Shown here one piece after another: positions 34,780 to 44,677 of a stretch of 64,000 nucleotides of DNA (positions within the stretch are counted from its first letter, which is position 1; every line of letters starts with the position of its first letter). The notes beneath the pieces are model-generated. The model worked only from the letters and a program-made list of their open reading frames with translations. It did no database searches and had not been told where the DNA came from. Origin of the DNA: Caloramator quimbayensis (GTDB lineage Bacteria > Bacillota > Clostridia > Clostridiales > Caloramatoraceae). Location: NCBI RefSeq assembly GCF_900167605.1, contig NZ_FUYH01000003.1:122909-186908 (forward strand), read 5' to 3'. A program made the position numbers and the translations under genes.

Positions 34780-35730
34780 TTACATTGTAACTACAGTTCC
34801 AGTTTTCCCTTTTAGCGCTTCTCTTGCCTTTTCAAGGGATGTAATAACTGCTTTTCTTCCTTTCTTTGACTGTGCAAACATAACTGCAGCTTTAACCTTT
34901 GGAAGCATTGAACCTGGTGCAAAATGTCCTTCCTTCATGTAGCTTTCAGCTTCCTCAACGGTCATAGTTAAAAGATTTTTCTGATCAGGTTTGTTGAAAT
35001 TAATGGCAACCTGCTCTACAGCAGTTAATATTACAAGTTCATCAGCATCAAGAAGCTCAGCTATCTTTTCTGAAGCTAAGTCTTTATCTATTACTGCAGG
35101 AACACCTTCTAAGCTTCCATCTTCTTTTTCTATTACAGGCACTCCTCCGCCTCCAACTGTTATAACCACATGTCCTGCTTCAACAAGGGTTCTTACTATT
35201 CCTTCTTCAACAACAGCCTTTGGCATTGGAGATGCAACAACTCTTCTCCATCCTCTTCCTGCATCTTCCTTCATAACATAGCCCTTCTCAGCTATAAGTT
35301 TTTTAGCCTGTTCTTCAGTAAAGAAAGAACCTACTGGTTTTGTTGGGTTTTTAAATCCTGGATCATCCTTATCAACGACAACCTGAGTAACGACTGCTGC
35401 TATCTGCTTGTTTAAACCTCTAATCCTCATTTCCTGCCTTATTGCCTGCTGAAGATGATATCCAATATACCCTTGGCTCATAGCACCGCATTCTGGAAAA
35501 GGCATAACAGGCTTTGCTTCATCAATAGAATTTGCAGCTTCATAGGTTGCAACAATTTGTCCAACCTGTGGGCCGTTACCATGAGCTATTATAACCTCAT
35601 GACCATCTTCTATTAAGTCTACAATTGCCTTTGATGTAGCGTGACATGTTTCAAGCTGTGCCTCTGCTGAAATATCCTTTGGATTTGCCTGAAGTGCATT
35701 TCCTCCAAGTGCAACCACTATTCTTGCCAT
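34780..35730 (-). CDS. arcC: Carbamate kinase
   Basis: 316 residues, amino acid kinase fold. It makes ATP from carbamoyl phosphate and ADP, the energy-yielding last step of the arginine deiminase pathway. Motifs VALGGNALQ at the N-terminus, VIAHGNGPQVG, and VITVGGGGVPV are typical. AAGGAGGAG precedes ATG 35730. It is the last gene of arcA-arcB-permease-arcC. Confidence 0.95.
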   Translation of the reverse strand: MARIVVALGGNALQANPKDISAEAQLETCHATSKAIVDLIEDGHEVIIAHGNGPQVGQIVATYEAANSIDEAKPVMPFPECGAMSQGYIGYHLQQAIRQEMRIRGLNKQIAAVVTQVVVDKDDPGFKNPTKPVGSFFTEEQAKKLIAEKGYVMKEDAGRGWRRVVASPMPKAVVEEGIVRTLVEAGHVVITVGGGGVPVIEKEDGSLEGVPAVIDKDLASEKIAELLDADELVILTAVEQVAINFNKPDQKNLLTMTVEEAESYMKEGHFAPGSMLPKVKAAVMFAQSKKGRKAVITSLEKAREALKGKTGTVVTM

Positions 35731-35743
35731 TTTTTACTCCTCC

Positions 35744-37159
35744 TTATGGTTGAATTTTTCCAGTAACTATTTGAATTAGCATATAAACTGCTATTAAAAG
35801 CATTATTACAATTGAAATTATTTCTGTTCTTGTAAGTTTTTCACCTTTTTCTTTCTTTGCAATATAATAAGGTACTATGCCTGTAGAATACATAATAAAT
35901 GCAAGTCCAAGATAAGTTAATCCAACAGCATAAATAACATACACTGCATATATAACTGCAATTAAAGAAACTATTTTATCTCCTATTTGCGATTTATCTT
36001 CAAATGAAATCTTTGCTGAATAAAGTGCTGAAAAAAGGTATGGTATAAGTATATTCGTTGTTGCTATATAAAAAACTGTATAATAAGCGGATTGAAGCTT
36101 TTCAGAAAGCAGTGCTACAAGAAAAAGCTGAGTTACAACATTAGTAAGCACAAGAGAGTTAATTGGTACACCTACAGTATTTTCCTTAGCAAACCACTTT
36201 GGCAAAACTCCATCCTTTGCAGCAATGTATGGTATCTCTGCTGCAAGCAGAATCCAGCTTAGTGTTGCACCAAAGAGTGATACCAATAGACCTACTTTTA
36301 CTATAACTCCTCCTGCATTCCCAAGAGCTGTTGCCTTTAAAACATCGGCAAGAGGCGTTGATGAATTTGCAAGTTCCTTCGCTGGTATTACTCCCATTGC
36401 AATAGAAGATATTAAAACATACATAACAAGCGTAATTAAAATACTTAATACCGTAGCTTTTCCAACAATTTTAGGTGACTCTGCTCTTTCAGATAATACT
36501 GTTGCAGCTTCTACACCTATAAAACACCACAATATTGTTCCCATTGCACTTTTTACCTGTGAAAGTATAGTCACAGAATCACCAGTTGCAGCAAGACTTG
36601 TTTTCCAATTTGCTACATTAAATACTGATGCATTAAATATTATAAATCCAAATACTATAACAAGCAATAGAGGTAATAATTTACCTATTGTAACTATTGC
36701 ATTTACAACCCCTGCACTCTTTACTCCTCTTGTTATAATAAAATGAATCGTCCACAAAACTATTGAAGCAAGTATAAAAGATACAAATGGATTCAAAGAA
36801 TGTCCTTCACCAAGAAGACTGTTTAATGTTTTAAACATCAATACAAAAAATGCTACATTTCCAAGCCATGCACTTAACCAATAACCCCATGCAGAATTAA
36901 ATCCAATAAACTCCCCAAAACCTGCTCTTGCATAGGAATAAATTCCTCCAGTAAGTTCCGGCCTTTTATTTGCAAGCATTTGAAAAACAAGTGCAAGACA
37001 TATTATACCAATACCACCTATAGCCCATGCAATAAGTGTTGCCTGTGGATTAGCCTTGCCAATTAAATCTGTCGGACTGTTAAATATACCGCCGCCTATC
37101 ATTGAACCTATTCCAAGAGCAACGAGCAAAGCTAAGCCCATCTTCTTTTCGTTCTTCAT
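35744..37159 (-). CDS. arcD: Amino acid permease, probable arginine:ornithine antiporter
   Basis: 471 residues, twelve or thirteen membrane segments, APC superfamily. It begins with LALLVALGIGSMIGGGIFNSP, the substrate-binding first helix of the basic amino acid/polyamine antiporters. Location between arcB and arcC supports exchange of external arginine for internal ornithine. ATG 37159 is chosen because GGGGGG lies just upstream; a longer frame adds 20 unrelated residues. Separation from arcB by a terminator-like hairpin suggests reduced expression. Confidence 0.88.
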   Translation of the reverse strand: MKNEKKMGLALLVALGIGSMIGGGIFNSPTDLIGKANPQATLIAWAIGGIGIICLALVFQMLANKRPELTGGIYSYARAGFGEFIGFNSAWGYWLSAWLGNVAFFVLMFKTLNSLLGEGHSLNPFVSFILASIVLWTIHFIITRGVKSAGVVNAIVTIGKLLPLLLVIVFGFIIFNASVFNVANWKTSLAATGDSVTILSQVKSAMGTILWCFIGVEAATVLSERAESPKIVGKATVLSILITLVMYVLISSIAMGVIPAKELANSSTPLADVLKATALGNAGGVIVKVGLLVSLFGATLSWILLAAEIPYIAAKDGVLPKWFAKENTVGVPINSLVLTNVVTQLFLVALLSEKLQSAYYTVFYIATTNILIPYLFSALYSAKISFEDKSQIGDKIVSLIAVIYAVYVIYAVGLTYLGLAFIMYSTGIVPYYIAKKEKGEKLTRTEIISIVIMLLIAVYMLIQIVTGKIQP

Positions 37160-37270
37160 ATTAACCCCCCTATCTACAAAGAACAATGCCTCATATATTT
37201 TAAAATTTTTATAATTCATTGAATTTTTCGAATTCTATATTCCTGTACCTATTACTAATAAGGTCTATCA

Positions 37271-37303
37271 AAAATCAAGGGCAGACAAGCTGCCCATGAT
37301 TTT
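37271..37303 (-). terminator. Stem-loop overlapping the arcB stop codon
   Basis: AAAATCA-GGGCAG / CTGCCC-TGATTTT, a 13-bp stem with one mismatch and a 5-base loop, includes part of the arcB stop at 37302-37304. It lies 110 bp before the permease start and may reduce read-through. Confidence 0.65.
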
Positions 37304-38291
37304 ATAAAGTAGCAACCATAACTGCCTTTATAGTATGCATTCTGTTTTCAGCTTCATCAAAAACTACTGAATGTCTGCTTCTAAATACTTCATCAGTAAC
37401 TTCTCTTACATCAAGTCCCATCTTTTCCTTTGCTTCCTTTGCAACTTTTGTTTCAAAGTCATGGAATGATGGCAGGCAGTGCATGAATATAACGTCTTTA
37501 TTTCCAGTTGCATTAAGCATATCCATAGTTACCCTGTATGGAGTTAAAAGTCTTACTCTTTCTGCAAGTTTATCCTCTTCTCCCATTGAAACCCAAACGT
37601 CTGTGTAAATAACATCTGCACCCTTTACACATTCAATATTATCAGAAACTTCAATTACAGCTCCTGTTTCCTTTGCAACTTCCTGAACTTTATCCATTAC
37701 TTCCTTTTCTGGCCATAATTCCTTTGGACCATATGCAACATAATGCATACCTAATTTTGCACAGCCGTACATCCATGCATAAGACATATTATTTCTTGTA
37801 TCTCCAACGAATACTACCTTTACTTTATTTAATGGTTTTGCTACATGCTCTTCAATAGTCATTAAATCTGCAAGTATCTGTGTTGGATGATCAACATCAG
37901 TTAAACCGTTCCATACTGGAACTCCTGAATATTTAGCAAGATCTTCAACAACAGATTGTTTATATCCTCTATATTCTATTCCATCATAGAATCTTCCAAG
38001 AACCTTTGCAGTATCTTCGAGGGATTCTTTCTTACCCATCTGAGAGCTGTTTGAATCAAGGAAAGTTACATGTGCTCCCTCATCTAAAGCTGCAACTTCA
38101 AAAGCACATCTTGTTCTTGTTGAAGTCTTTTCAAATAAAAGAACGATGTTCTTTCCCTTTAATAATTCATTATGAATTCCTGCTCTTTTCTTTGATTTTA
38201 AGTCATGGGATAAGTCAAGCATATACCTGATTTCCTCTGGTGTAAAATCCATTAATGTTAAAAAGCTTCTTCCCTTTAAATTAACTGGCAT
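37302..38291 (-). CDS. arcB: Ornithine carbamoyltransferase, catabolic
   Basis: 329 residues. The carbamoyl phosphate loop [12 protein letters not shown] and the ornithine-side motif HCLPSFHD are present, along with [12 protein letters not shown]. In the arc operon the enzyme works in the phosphorolytic direction, splitting citrulline to ornithine and carbamoyl phosphate. AAAGGAGGG precedes ATG 38291. The gene lies 28 bp after arcA. Confidence 0.95.
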   Translation of the reverse strand: MPVNLKGRSFLTLMDFTPEEIRYMLDLSHDLKSKKRAGIHNELLKGKNIVLLFEKTSTRTRCAFEVAALDEGAHVTFLDSNSSQMGKKESLEDTAKVLGRFYDGIEYRGYKQSVVEDLAKYSGVPVWNGLTDVDHPTQILADLMTIEEHVAKPLNKVKVVFVGDTRNNMSYAWMYGCAKLGMHYVAYGPKELWPEKEVMDKVQEVAKETGAVIEVSDNIECVKGADVIYTDVWVSMGEEDKLAERVRLLTPYRVTMDMLNATGNKDVIFMHCLPSFHDFETKVAKEAKEKMGLDVREVTDEVFRSRHSVVFDEAENRMHTIKAVMVATL

Positions 38292-38319
38292 TTTTAGCCC
38301 TCCTTTTAATTCTTAATAT

Positions 38320-39546
38320 TTATTTTAAGTTCTCTCTTTCAAGAGGCATACTCATACATCTCGGGCCGCCTCTACCCCTTGAAAGCTCTGAACTTGGTAT
38401 TGACAATACTTTTATTCCTTTTTTATCAAGTATCTCGTTTGTAACATAGTTTCTCTCATATGTTACTACAACTCCTGGAGCAATTGCAAGAGTATTTGAA
38501 CCATCATTCCACTGTTCACGTCCTGCTATTATTAAATCTCCACCACCACATTTTATAAGTTCTACTGATGGAATATTAAGCGCTTTGCTAAGCGTTTCTT
38601 CAAGAGAACAGGTTGTATGTCTGAAATTAAGATTATTGTTTGCTCCTCTTGTTATTTCGTATACGCTTAAAGGTCCCTCAATTCCTGGATGTATTGTAAA
38701 TTTATCATAATCAACCATAGTAAACACTGTATCAAGATGCATAAATGCTCTGCACTTTGGAATTTCAAAAACAAGTATTTTTTCAAAGCTTGTTCCTGCA
38801 TCAAATAAATTCTTAGCAACTATCTCAATGGCTTCTGCCGAGGTTCTCTCACTGCATCCTATTGCTAAAACTTTATCAGAAAGAACAAGTTCATCTCCGC
38901 CTTCTATTGCAAAGGGCATCGTCCTGTCATACCAAAGAGGTGTTTCTGTATTTTTAAAGAATTTATGATATTTATGAATATATTTTAAAAATAGTGTTTC
39001 TCTTCTTCTTGCCTCTGTCCTCATTCTATTTATAGTAAGACCGCTTCCTATAGATGCTCCTGGGTCCCTTGTAAAATATAGATTAGGCATTGGATCAAGA
39101 TAGAAAGGATATTCATCCATCATAAGCTCAGACAAAGAATGAGCTTCTTTTATCTTTATTTCTTCCTTCCTTACACCTGCCATAACAGTATCTATCATAT
39201 CTCTTGTTGTTTTAGAAAGAAGGTAGTCTGATAGTGCTTCTTTCAGTGCTTCTGAAGTGATGCCGCTTTCATAAAGAAACTCATCAATAAATTCTTTTTT
39301 TATATTTTCATCTTCTATAGACTCTGCTGCAAGTTCTTCAAGGTATAATACTTCAACCCCGTTTTCCCTTAAAACCTGCGCAAATATATCATGTTCCTGC
39401 CTTGCAATTTTAAGATATGGTATATCATCAAACAAAAGTCTTCCGAGATATTCAGGTACAAGATTTTCAACTTCCTGACCTGGTCTGTGTAAAAGAACTT
39501 TTTTAAGTTTACCTATCTCGGAGGTTACATTAATAAAAGAATTCAT
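38320..39546 (-). CDS. arcA: Arginine deiminase
   Basis: 408 residues. It hydrolyses arginine to citrulline and ammonia. The typical start [21 protein letters not shown] is followed by [30 protein letters not shown] and the C-terminal [13 protein letters not shown], which carries the nucleophilic Cys. AGGGGGTAA precedes ATG 39546. First gene of the operon. A palindrome at 39590-39610 lies in the promoter region and could be a regulator site. Confidence 0.96.
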   Translation of the reverse strand: MNSFINVTSEIGKLKKVLLHRPGQEVENLVPEYLGRLLFDDIPYLKIARQEHDIFAQVLRENGVEVLYLEELAAESIEDENIKKEFIDEFLYESGITSEALKEALSDYLLSKTTRDMIDTVMAGVRKEEIKIKEAHSLSELMMDEYPFYLDPMPNLYFTRDPGASIGSGLTINRMRTEARRRETLFLKYIHKYHKFFKNTETPLWYDRTMPFAIEGGDELVLSDKVLAIGCSERTSAEAIEIVAKNLFDAGTSFEKILVFEIPKCRAFMHLDTVFTMVDYDKFTIHPGIEGPLSVYEITRGANNNLNFRHTTCSLEETLSKALNIPSVELIKCGGGDLIIAGREQWNDGSNTLAIAPGVVVTYERNYVTNEILDKKGIKVLSIPSSELSRGRGGPRCMSMPLERENLK

Positions 39547-39857
39547 CTAATTACCCCCTATTCGACATTAATTTCAGCGTTCTTTATACATTATACATTG
39601 TATGTATAATTTTGTGCAAACATCATTATTTTCATAATATTAATCATTATCTAAATTTTGCTCTTGTTTTCTTTCGTATATTCACTATTTCTTAATTGCA
39701 TAAATTTAAATAATATTTATATTTTTTTATATTTATAGAATTTATTTTGTATATACATTTATAATTATTCTGTAAAAATATATTTTTTTGCTTTATATAA
39801 GCTATTTATACAGAAAACATTTATATTTGAGTTATAAATAATAAAAATAATAAGAAT
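39547..39857. other. Gene-free AT-rich interval of 311 bp ahead of arcA
   Basis: No coding frame is visible. It holds the arc promoter region with the palindrome at 39590-39610. The remainder is extremely A/T-rich and carries no hairpin that I can call a terminator for the HD gene ending at 39858. Confidence 0.5.
39590..39610. promoter_or_regulatory. Palindrome upstream of arcA
   Basis: ATTATACAT-TGT-ATGTATAAT has perfect 9-bp arms and a 3-base centre, 44 bp before the arcA start. It could be an operator for an arginine-responsive regulator, though it does not match the ArgR box well. Confidence 0.45.
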
Positions 39858-40505
39858 TTAAACATTTAATCTATTATGCATTTTATATTCTTTACATTTT
39901 TTAACAAACATTTTTATACCTCTAATTTCATCTCGTGCCTTTTCATATGTCATATCTCCTCTTCCAAGTCTGTCACAGAGATTTAAAAGAGCAATCTCAT
40001 ATAGTGAAACTTCCTTCAGCATTTCACCGATGCTTGAAAAAGCCATATTCTTTATTACAAAAAGAGCTTCCATATGCCATCTTACCATTGAAGCTACCCC
40101 TTTAATAAAATCCTGATTATCAGTAAGTTCTCTTAAAAAATCAACAGCCATCCTTCGACCAACTTTTTCATGTTCATAGGAAGTAATCTTGCCATTCCTT
40201 ATTGCGGTAGTCGGTGCTTTACCTATATCATGCAAAAGAGCAGCCCACATAAATACTCTTTGATTTTTACTCTTATTTCTTCTACTTGCCGCCTCATCAA
40301 CAACCATAAGAGTATGGGTAAAAACATCTCCCTCAGGATGATATTTTTTATTTTGCTCAACTTTTTTCAAATCAGAAAGCATTGTAAAGGGATAAGTCTT
40401 ACTAATTTTTTCATTTTCAAATAAATTTTTAATAAATTCCGAAGGTTTATTGTCATTCATAAGATGTTTATCTATTTCATTAAAAATTTCTTTTTTTGAA
40501 TTCAT
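39858..40505 (-). CDS. HD domain phosphohydrolase
   Basis: 215 residues. The metal-binding HD motifs are FTHTLMVV (first His), AALLHDIGKAPTT (His-Asp) and the later SYEHEKVG and RWHMEAL His residues, in the arrangement found in the HD part of CCA-adding enzymes. No nucleotidyltransferase domain is present, so it is a stand-alone HD hydrolase of unknown substrate. GGAGGT precedes ATG 40505. Confidence 0.8.
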   Translation of the reverse strand: MNSKKEIFNEIDKHLMNDNKPSEFIKNLFENEKISKTYPFTMLSDLKKVEQNKKYHPEGDVFTHTLMVVDEAASRRNKSKNQRVFMWAALLHDIGKAPTTAIRNGKITSYEHEKVGRRMAVDFLRELTDNQDFIKGVASMVRWHMEALFVIKNMAFSSIGEMLKEVSLYEIALLNLCDRLGRGDMTYEKARDEIRGIKMFVKKCKEYKMHNRLNV

Positions 40506-40580
40506 CTCATACCTCCATGAAATACAAATAAGAGATTTATAAATATAGTTTTATCTAATAATTTTTATTTTATTAAATAA

Positions 40581-40612
40581 AAATAGGAGTGAATATTAAT
40601 CCACTCCTATTT
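40581..40612 (-). terminator. Terminator after the reverse rubrerythrin gene
   Basis: Perfect 11-bp stem AAATAGGAGTG / CACTCCTATTT with a 10-base loop. On the minus strand it is followed by TTATTT. Confidence 0.85.
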
Positions 40613-40651
40613 ATGGTAAAAATTCTTTATATTTTTATAATATTTTTTAAA

Positions 40652-41200
40652 TTATTTTTTAAAGTACCTGTCTAAAAGACCTTTAAATGCCATGCCATGT
40701 CTTGCTTCATCTTTACACATTTCATGCACCGTATCATGAATTGCATCGTAATTAAGCTGCTTTGCACGTGTTGCAAGTTTCTTCTTACCGTCACAAGCTC
40801 CATATTCAGCTTCAACTCTCATCTCAAGATTCTTCTTTGTATCAGGAAGAACTACTTCTCCTAAAAGTTCAGCAAACTTTGCCGCATGTTCTGCTTCCTC
40901 AAAAGCTATTCTTTTATAAGCTTCTGCAACTTCTGGATATCCCTCTCTGTCTGCTTGTCGGCTCATTGCAAGATACATTCCAACTTCTGTACACTCTCCC
41001 ATGAAATTTGCCTTAAGGCCTTCTAAAACTTCAGCATCTATGTCCTTTGCTACTCCTATTCTATGTTCATCTGCCCACTGCAATACATCTTCTTTCTTTT
41101 CAACAAATTTTTCCTTTGGGGCACCGCACTGTGGACATTTGTCTGGTGCTTCATCCCCTTCATGTACATAACCACATATTGTACAAACCCATTTTTTCAT
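40652..41200 (-). CDS. Reverse rubrerythrin
   Basis: 182 residues with the domains in reversed order: an N-terminal rubredoxin domain ([11 protein letters not shown] and CPQCGAPK, four Fe-binding Cys) and a C-terminal diiron ferritin-like domain (EAEH, EARHG). This layout is that of clostridial reverse rubrerythrins, which reduce peroxide and oxygen with NADH-derived electrons. The diiron ligands are provided by [21 protein letters not shown] and DEARHG. GGGAGG precedes ATG 41200. A strong promoter lies upstream. Confidence 0.93.
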   Translation of the reverse strand: MKKWVCTICGYVHEGDEAPDKCPQCGAPKEKFVEKKEDVLQWADEHRIGVAKDIDAEVLEGLKANFMGECTEVGMYLAMSRQADREGYPEVAEAYKRIAFEEAEHAAKFAELLGEVVLPDTKKNLEMRVEAEYGACDGKKKLATRAKQLNYDAIHDTVHEMCKDEARHGMAFKGLLDRYFKK

Positions 41201-41251
41201 TTTATTACCTCCCTCGATTTATATAAATTCATAAATTGCTTTTGTAATTCT

Positions 41252-41280
41252 ATAATATAGCAATTCTATCAATATGTCAA
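41252..41280 (-). promoter_or_regulatory. Strong sigma-A promoter of reverse rubrerythrin
   Basis: On the minus strand TTGACA (41280-41275), a 17-bp spacer and TATTAT (41257-41252). The palindrome AATAATTATT overlaps the -35 side and could be part of a PerR-type site, a known regulator of this protein in clostridia; that match is weak. Confidence 0.75.
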
Positions 41281-41335
41281 TAATTATTTTCCATTAATAA
41301 TATTTATTTTTTCAAAACTTCTTTATTGTTAACTA

Positions 41336-41364
41336 AAAAAGGCAGACATTTTGTCTACCCTTTT
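41336..41364 (-). terminator. Terminator overlapping the stop of the TPR-like gene
   Basis: AAAAGG-AGACA / TGTCT-CCTTTT with a short loop and two mismatched positions; the stop codon at 41355-41357 lies in the 3' part of the hairpin region. Confidence 0.55.
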
Positions 41365-42299
41365 ATCACTACTACTATGTTATTCTCAAGAAATATTACT
41401 CTTCCATCACTATAAACCATCTCTTCAAATATACCGTACCTGTTTGAAATGATATTGTCCTTTTGAGGCGTTCCGAGAATACTAATTACATTTTGTTTAC
41501 TAATCCCAACTTTAACATCATTATTAACAGTTGTTATTGATAAAACCTGTCCTTCTTTCGCCGTATTTATGCTTTTATTTTTATTGTAAAGTAATACCCA
41601 TTTATTTATATCAAAATAACCCTGCACAGTTTTTTTAATATCTTCAGAAAGCTCTCCATTATAATCAGGATTAAGCTTTGATATTGCCTCTTCAATAATT
41701 GCATTATTTTTTTTGTCGCTTCCTTGTGATTTTATAACATTTAATAAATTTATATACTTTAAAATCTCTTCTTTTTTATGTGTTAATGAAACGCTATTTA
41801 TTTTAAACAGCTTATTTTGTGCATTTAAAAAATCCCCTTGCCTGATTAGAGCTATTGCTTCATTAAAAGCATCCTTTTGAACTTTATCCTCTGATTTTGC
41901 ATTAAGCTCTGAAATCTTAAACTCAAAAACATTTAAAAGATCATCTAAATCTTTTGTATACTGCTGCTTCAAAGGTCCTTTAAGGCTTGTCTTCTTTGTG
42001 TTTATAAAAGTTATACCTTTTTTATACGATTCAATCGCATCGTTATCATTAGAATAATTATCATAAAATATTTTATTTGGATATACATAAGCATAAATAT
42101 CGTTAGCATCCTTATAAAAAGGAACCTTTTCAATACATTCCAAGGCTTTTGCCCATTCTCCTTTTTTCATATAGCTTATAGAATTTTGATACTCTTTTTC
42201 TGCTTTTCCGCTCTCATAAAAAATAATAATAAAAGCACCAACAGCGAATACAATTAGTACTGAAATAACTATTTTTAGTGTAGTTAAAAATTTCTCCAT
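41355..42299 (-). CDS. Membrane-anchored protein with TPR-like repeats, unknown function
   Basis: 314 residues. One N-terminal membrane segment (about 8-27), then helical segments with TPR-like texture (YMKKGEWAKALECIEKVPFYKDA; IRQGDFLNAQNKLFKI), and a C-terminal domain (about 250-314) with VGISKQNVISILGTPQKD and GRVIFLENNIVVVI. The last part resembles BamE/SmpA-like folds in which 'G.sk..V...lG.P' is conserved. I cannot assign a function. AAGGTGAT precedes ATG 42299. Confidence 0.6.
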   Translation of the reverse strand: MEKFLTTLKIVISVLIVFAVGAFIIIFYESGKAEKEYQNSISYMKKGEWAKALECIEKVPFYKDANDIYAYVYPNKIFYDNYSNDNDAIESYKKGITFINTKKTSLKGPLKQQYTKDLDDLLNVFEFKISELNAKSEDKVQKDAFNEAIALIRQGDFLNAQNKLFKINSVSLTHKKEEILKYINLLNVIKSQGSDKKNNAIIEEAISKLNPDYNGELSEDIKKTVQGYFDINKWVLLYNKNKSINTAKEGQVLSITTVNNDVKVGISKQNVISILGTPQKDNIISNRYGIFEEMVYSDGRVIFLENNIVVVIKG

Positions 42300-42463
42300 A
42301 ATATCACCTTAATTAATATTTTGCTTAGAATATAAGTATAGCATAAATTCACGTTAGACAAAATGGATAATTGAATTCTTATTGGAATTAAAATGCAAAT
42401 ATTGAATTGAACTAATTTTTATTTTATAATTTATAAGACATTTTATAAAAGGAGATGGATTAA

Positions 42464-42706
42464 ATGAAAAGTTATATTGCTAAGGGCGTATGCTGTGATA
42501 AAATTATTTTTGATATTGAAAATGATATAATTAAGAATGTAAGATTTATAGGTGGATGCAGTGGTAATACTCAAGGAGTCGCAAGGCTTGTTGAAGGAAT
42601 GAAAGCTGAGGAGGCAGTAAAAAGGCTTAAAGGAATTAAATGCGGCTCAAAGGAAACTTCCTGCCCTGACCAGCTTGCAAGAGCTATTGAAGAAAACTTA
42701 TTATAG
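42464..42706 (+). CDS. TSCPD domain protein
   Basis: 80 residues. It matches the short stand-alone TSCPD family (TIGR03905 type): GVCCDKIIFDIE, RFIGGCSGNTQGVARL and ETSCPDQLARAI, with cysteines at conserved places. The same domain occurs at the C-terminus of B12-dependent ribonucleotide reductases, but the role of the short form is unknown. AAAGGAGATGG precedes ATG 42464. Confidence 0.88.
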   Translation: MKSYIAKGVCCDKIIFDIENDIIKNVRFIGGCSGNTQGVARLVEGMKAEEAVKRLKGIKCGSKETSCPDQLARAIEENLL

Positions 42707-42786
42707 CTCTTTAAATAAATAACTATTTCTTTTATTTGTTACCTTCGCTGCAGCTTTTTTATAATGAAAAGCTGTTATAAAAATTA

Positions 42787-42828
42787 AAACCATCTCAAAA
42801 TAGAAATACTTCTATTTTGAGATGGTTT
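42787..42828. terminator. Bidirectional terminator between TSCPD and holin-like genes
   Basis: Perfect 19-bp stem, AAACCATCTCAAAATAGAA and its complement, with a 4-base loop, lying 2 bp from the holin-like stop. T-runs follow on both strands. A weaker hairpin (CAGCTTTT / AAAAGCTG) lies at 42751-42774. Confidence 0.85.
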
Positions 42829-42830
42829 CT

Positions 42831-43712
42831 TTAATCTGATTTTTTACAAATCAGCTCATCCTTTTGTATATCTGCAATCATTTTATATATAAAAGCCATA
42901 ACAGCGTCGGCAATCATATTGTTCTTCTTTTCAATCTTTTCATTTGAATAGCAGATTACTCTAATATCCTCTATAAGTCTCTCAAACCTTTTTTCATGAC
43001 AAGCAGCATATTTACTCATTATATCCTCCTCAATATACTCATCATTCCATTTATCTATCAAAGCTTTTTTTGTCGCATCTATTAAACTTGAAATCCTATA
43101 AAAAAGCAAGTCTTTATTTTCAGAGTTATAATTAGTTGTTTGTATTTCAATTAAACTTAATGCATTTTTAAATTCTTCCAATTCTATTTTTAATAGCTTC
43201 CTAATCTCTTCAGCATTTATATAATTTAATTGATATTGTATAATATCATCGATTTCTTTAGCATAAAACTGCTTATCAAAATCCTTCCCAAATAAACCAT
43301 TGAACTTATTTAAATTTAAACTCCCAAGTATTAATTTTAAAATTTTAGGAGGTATCGGCAGTCCAAGAAGGGTAAGATTTTCAAGGATACTAATGGCTTC
43401 CGTCAATATCAAAAAACTCAATATAAGCCTTGTTACCATGTTAGTTTGAATAATAGTCTCTATTCCAATTTCAAGAAGTCTTACAACAAAAACAGTTGTA
43501 AAATATACTGCTATTTTTTTAACTGCCCTTTGAAATCTTCTGCTTGTAAATTTTCTAATTTTAATAGCATAGCTGCAGGCAGTTATAGTATCAATTATTA
43601 TTAAGATGAATAGAACTATTATCGATACTTTAAAAGGAGAAAAAATCATAATAAAAGAACCTACAATAAGCTTTATCTGCCACATTTCAAATACTTTTGA
43701 TATATAATCCAT
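42831..43712 (-). CDS. Holin-like membrane protein with long soluble C-terminal domain
   Basis: 293 residues. The N-terminal half (about 1-140) has three or four membrane segments and the pattern ILIIIDTITACSYAIKIRKFTSRRFQRAVKKIA (in part), then TEAISILENLTLLGLPIPPKILKLIL, which matches the phage holin family 4 (toxin secretion/lysis holins). The C-terminal half (about 145-293) is a helical, charged domain I do not recognise. Ordinary holins of this family end near 140 residues, and no endolysin or phage gene is nearby, so a non-lytic role is likely. Confidence 0.65.
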   Translation of the reverse strand: MDYISKVFEMWQIKLIVGSFIMIFSPFKVSIIVLFILIIIDTITACSYAIKIRKFTSRRFQRAVKKIAVYFTTVFVVRLLEIGIETIIQTNMVTRLILSFLILTEAISILENLTLLGLPIPPKILKLILGSLNLNKFNGLFGKDFDKQFYAKEIDDIIQYQLNYINAEEIRKLLKIELEEFKNALSLIEIQTTNYNSENKDLLFYRISSLIDATKKALIDKWNDEYIEEDIMSKYAACHEKRFERLIEDIRVICYSNEKIEKKNNMIADAVMAFIYKMIADIQKDELICKKSD

Positions 43713-43823
43713 AACCTCACATCCATTATTAAAAGTGCATCTTTTTTCTAATACAATATATGTAAACCTTATCTAATGTGATATACTTAATATATGTTAT
43801 TTTATTTTAGAAGGAGTATTAGA

Positions 43824-44642
43824 ATGGACAGATTACTTTTTGGAATTTCAGGACTTCCTTTAGGAGATGGAAAATCAAAGTTTACCTATAAATCTGCAAT
43901 AACTTACCTAAAATCTATTGGGCTTGATGCCATGGAACTGCCCTTTGTAAAGTCAGTTAATGTTACAGAAAAAAATAAAGATGAAATTTTAGAGGAAAAA
44001 AGTAAAAATGATTTTTATCTTTCTGCTCATGGTTCTTATTTTATAAATCTTAATGCTGATGAGGTTATGAAGCAGGAGCAGTCTATAGAAAGAATAGTAA
44101 AGGGTGCTAAGGCTCTATCTCTTGTAGGAGGAAAAAGCATAGTGTTCCACCCTGGATTTTATCTTAACGATTCCCGTGAGGAAACCTACAACACAATAAA
44201 AGAAAACCTTTTAAAACTTCCCGATATAGGTGTCTTTTACAGGCTTGAAACAACCGGAAAGCCTACACAGTTCGGTGACATAGATGAGCTCATATCTCTT
44301 TGCAGTGAAATCAAAACCTGCAGGCTCTGTATAGATTTTTCACACCTTCATGCGAGGGGCAACGGATGCCTTAAGGGATATGACGATTTTATAAAAATTC
44401 TTGACAAAGTTGAAAAAAAACTTGGAAAGCAAGCTATAGAAGATATGCATATACATTTATCTGGTATAAACTATGGATTAAAGGGAGAAAAAAATCACCT
44501 TCCATTTAAGGAAAGCGATTTTAATTATGAGGAATGTTTAAAGGCTATTAAGGATTTTAATGTTAAAGGATGTATAATCTGCGAAAGCCCAGTTCTCGAA
44601 TATGACGCTATTCTTTTAAGAGATACCTATAACAGCCTATAA
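43824..44642 (+). CDS. AP endonuclease family 2 (endonuclease IV-like) TIM-barrel protein
   Basis: 272 residues, xylose-isomerase-like TIM barrel. Motifs are LSAHGSYFINL, IVFHPGFYL, RLETTGK, CIDFSHLHARG and MHIHLSG, which supply the His, Glu and Asp ligands of the zinc cluster in endonuclease IV. It probably cleaves DNA at abasic sites, although some homologues are sugar isomerases. ATG 43824 is chosen because AAGGAG lies seven bases upstream; an earlier ATG adds ten residues without support. Confidence 0.85.
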   Translation: MDRLLFGISGLPLGDGKSKFTYKSAITYLKSIGLDAMELPFVKSVNVTEKNKDEILEEKSKNDFYLSAHGSYFINLNADEVMKQEQSIERIVKGAKALSLVGGKSIVFHPGFYLNDSREETYNTIKENLLKLPDIGVFYRLETTGKPTQFGDIDELISLCSEIKTCRLCIDFSHLHARGNGCLKGYDDFIKILDKVEKKLGKQAIEDMHIHLSGINYGLKGEKNHLPFKESDFNYEECLKAIKDFNVKGCIICESPVLEYDAILLRDTYNSL

Positions 44643-44677
44643 TTTTAAAACTTTTAAGCTAATAATAGACTTTAACT

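Noticed and set aside
35744..37219. Longer start for the arc permease (ATG 37219)
   Set aside because: The extra 20 residues lack a ribosome site, while GGGGGG lies directly before ATG 37159.
42831..43712. Holin-like gene as sign of a prophage
   Set aside because: No other phage gene, integrase or attachment site is near, and the protein is twice the usual length.
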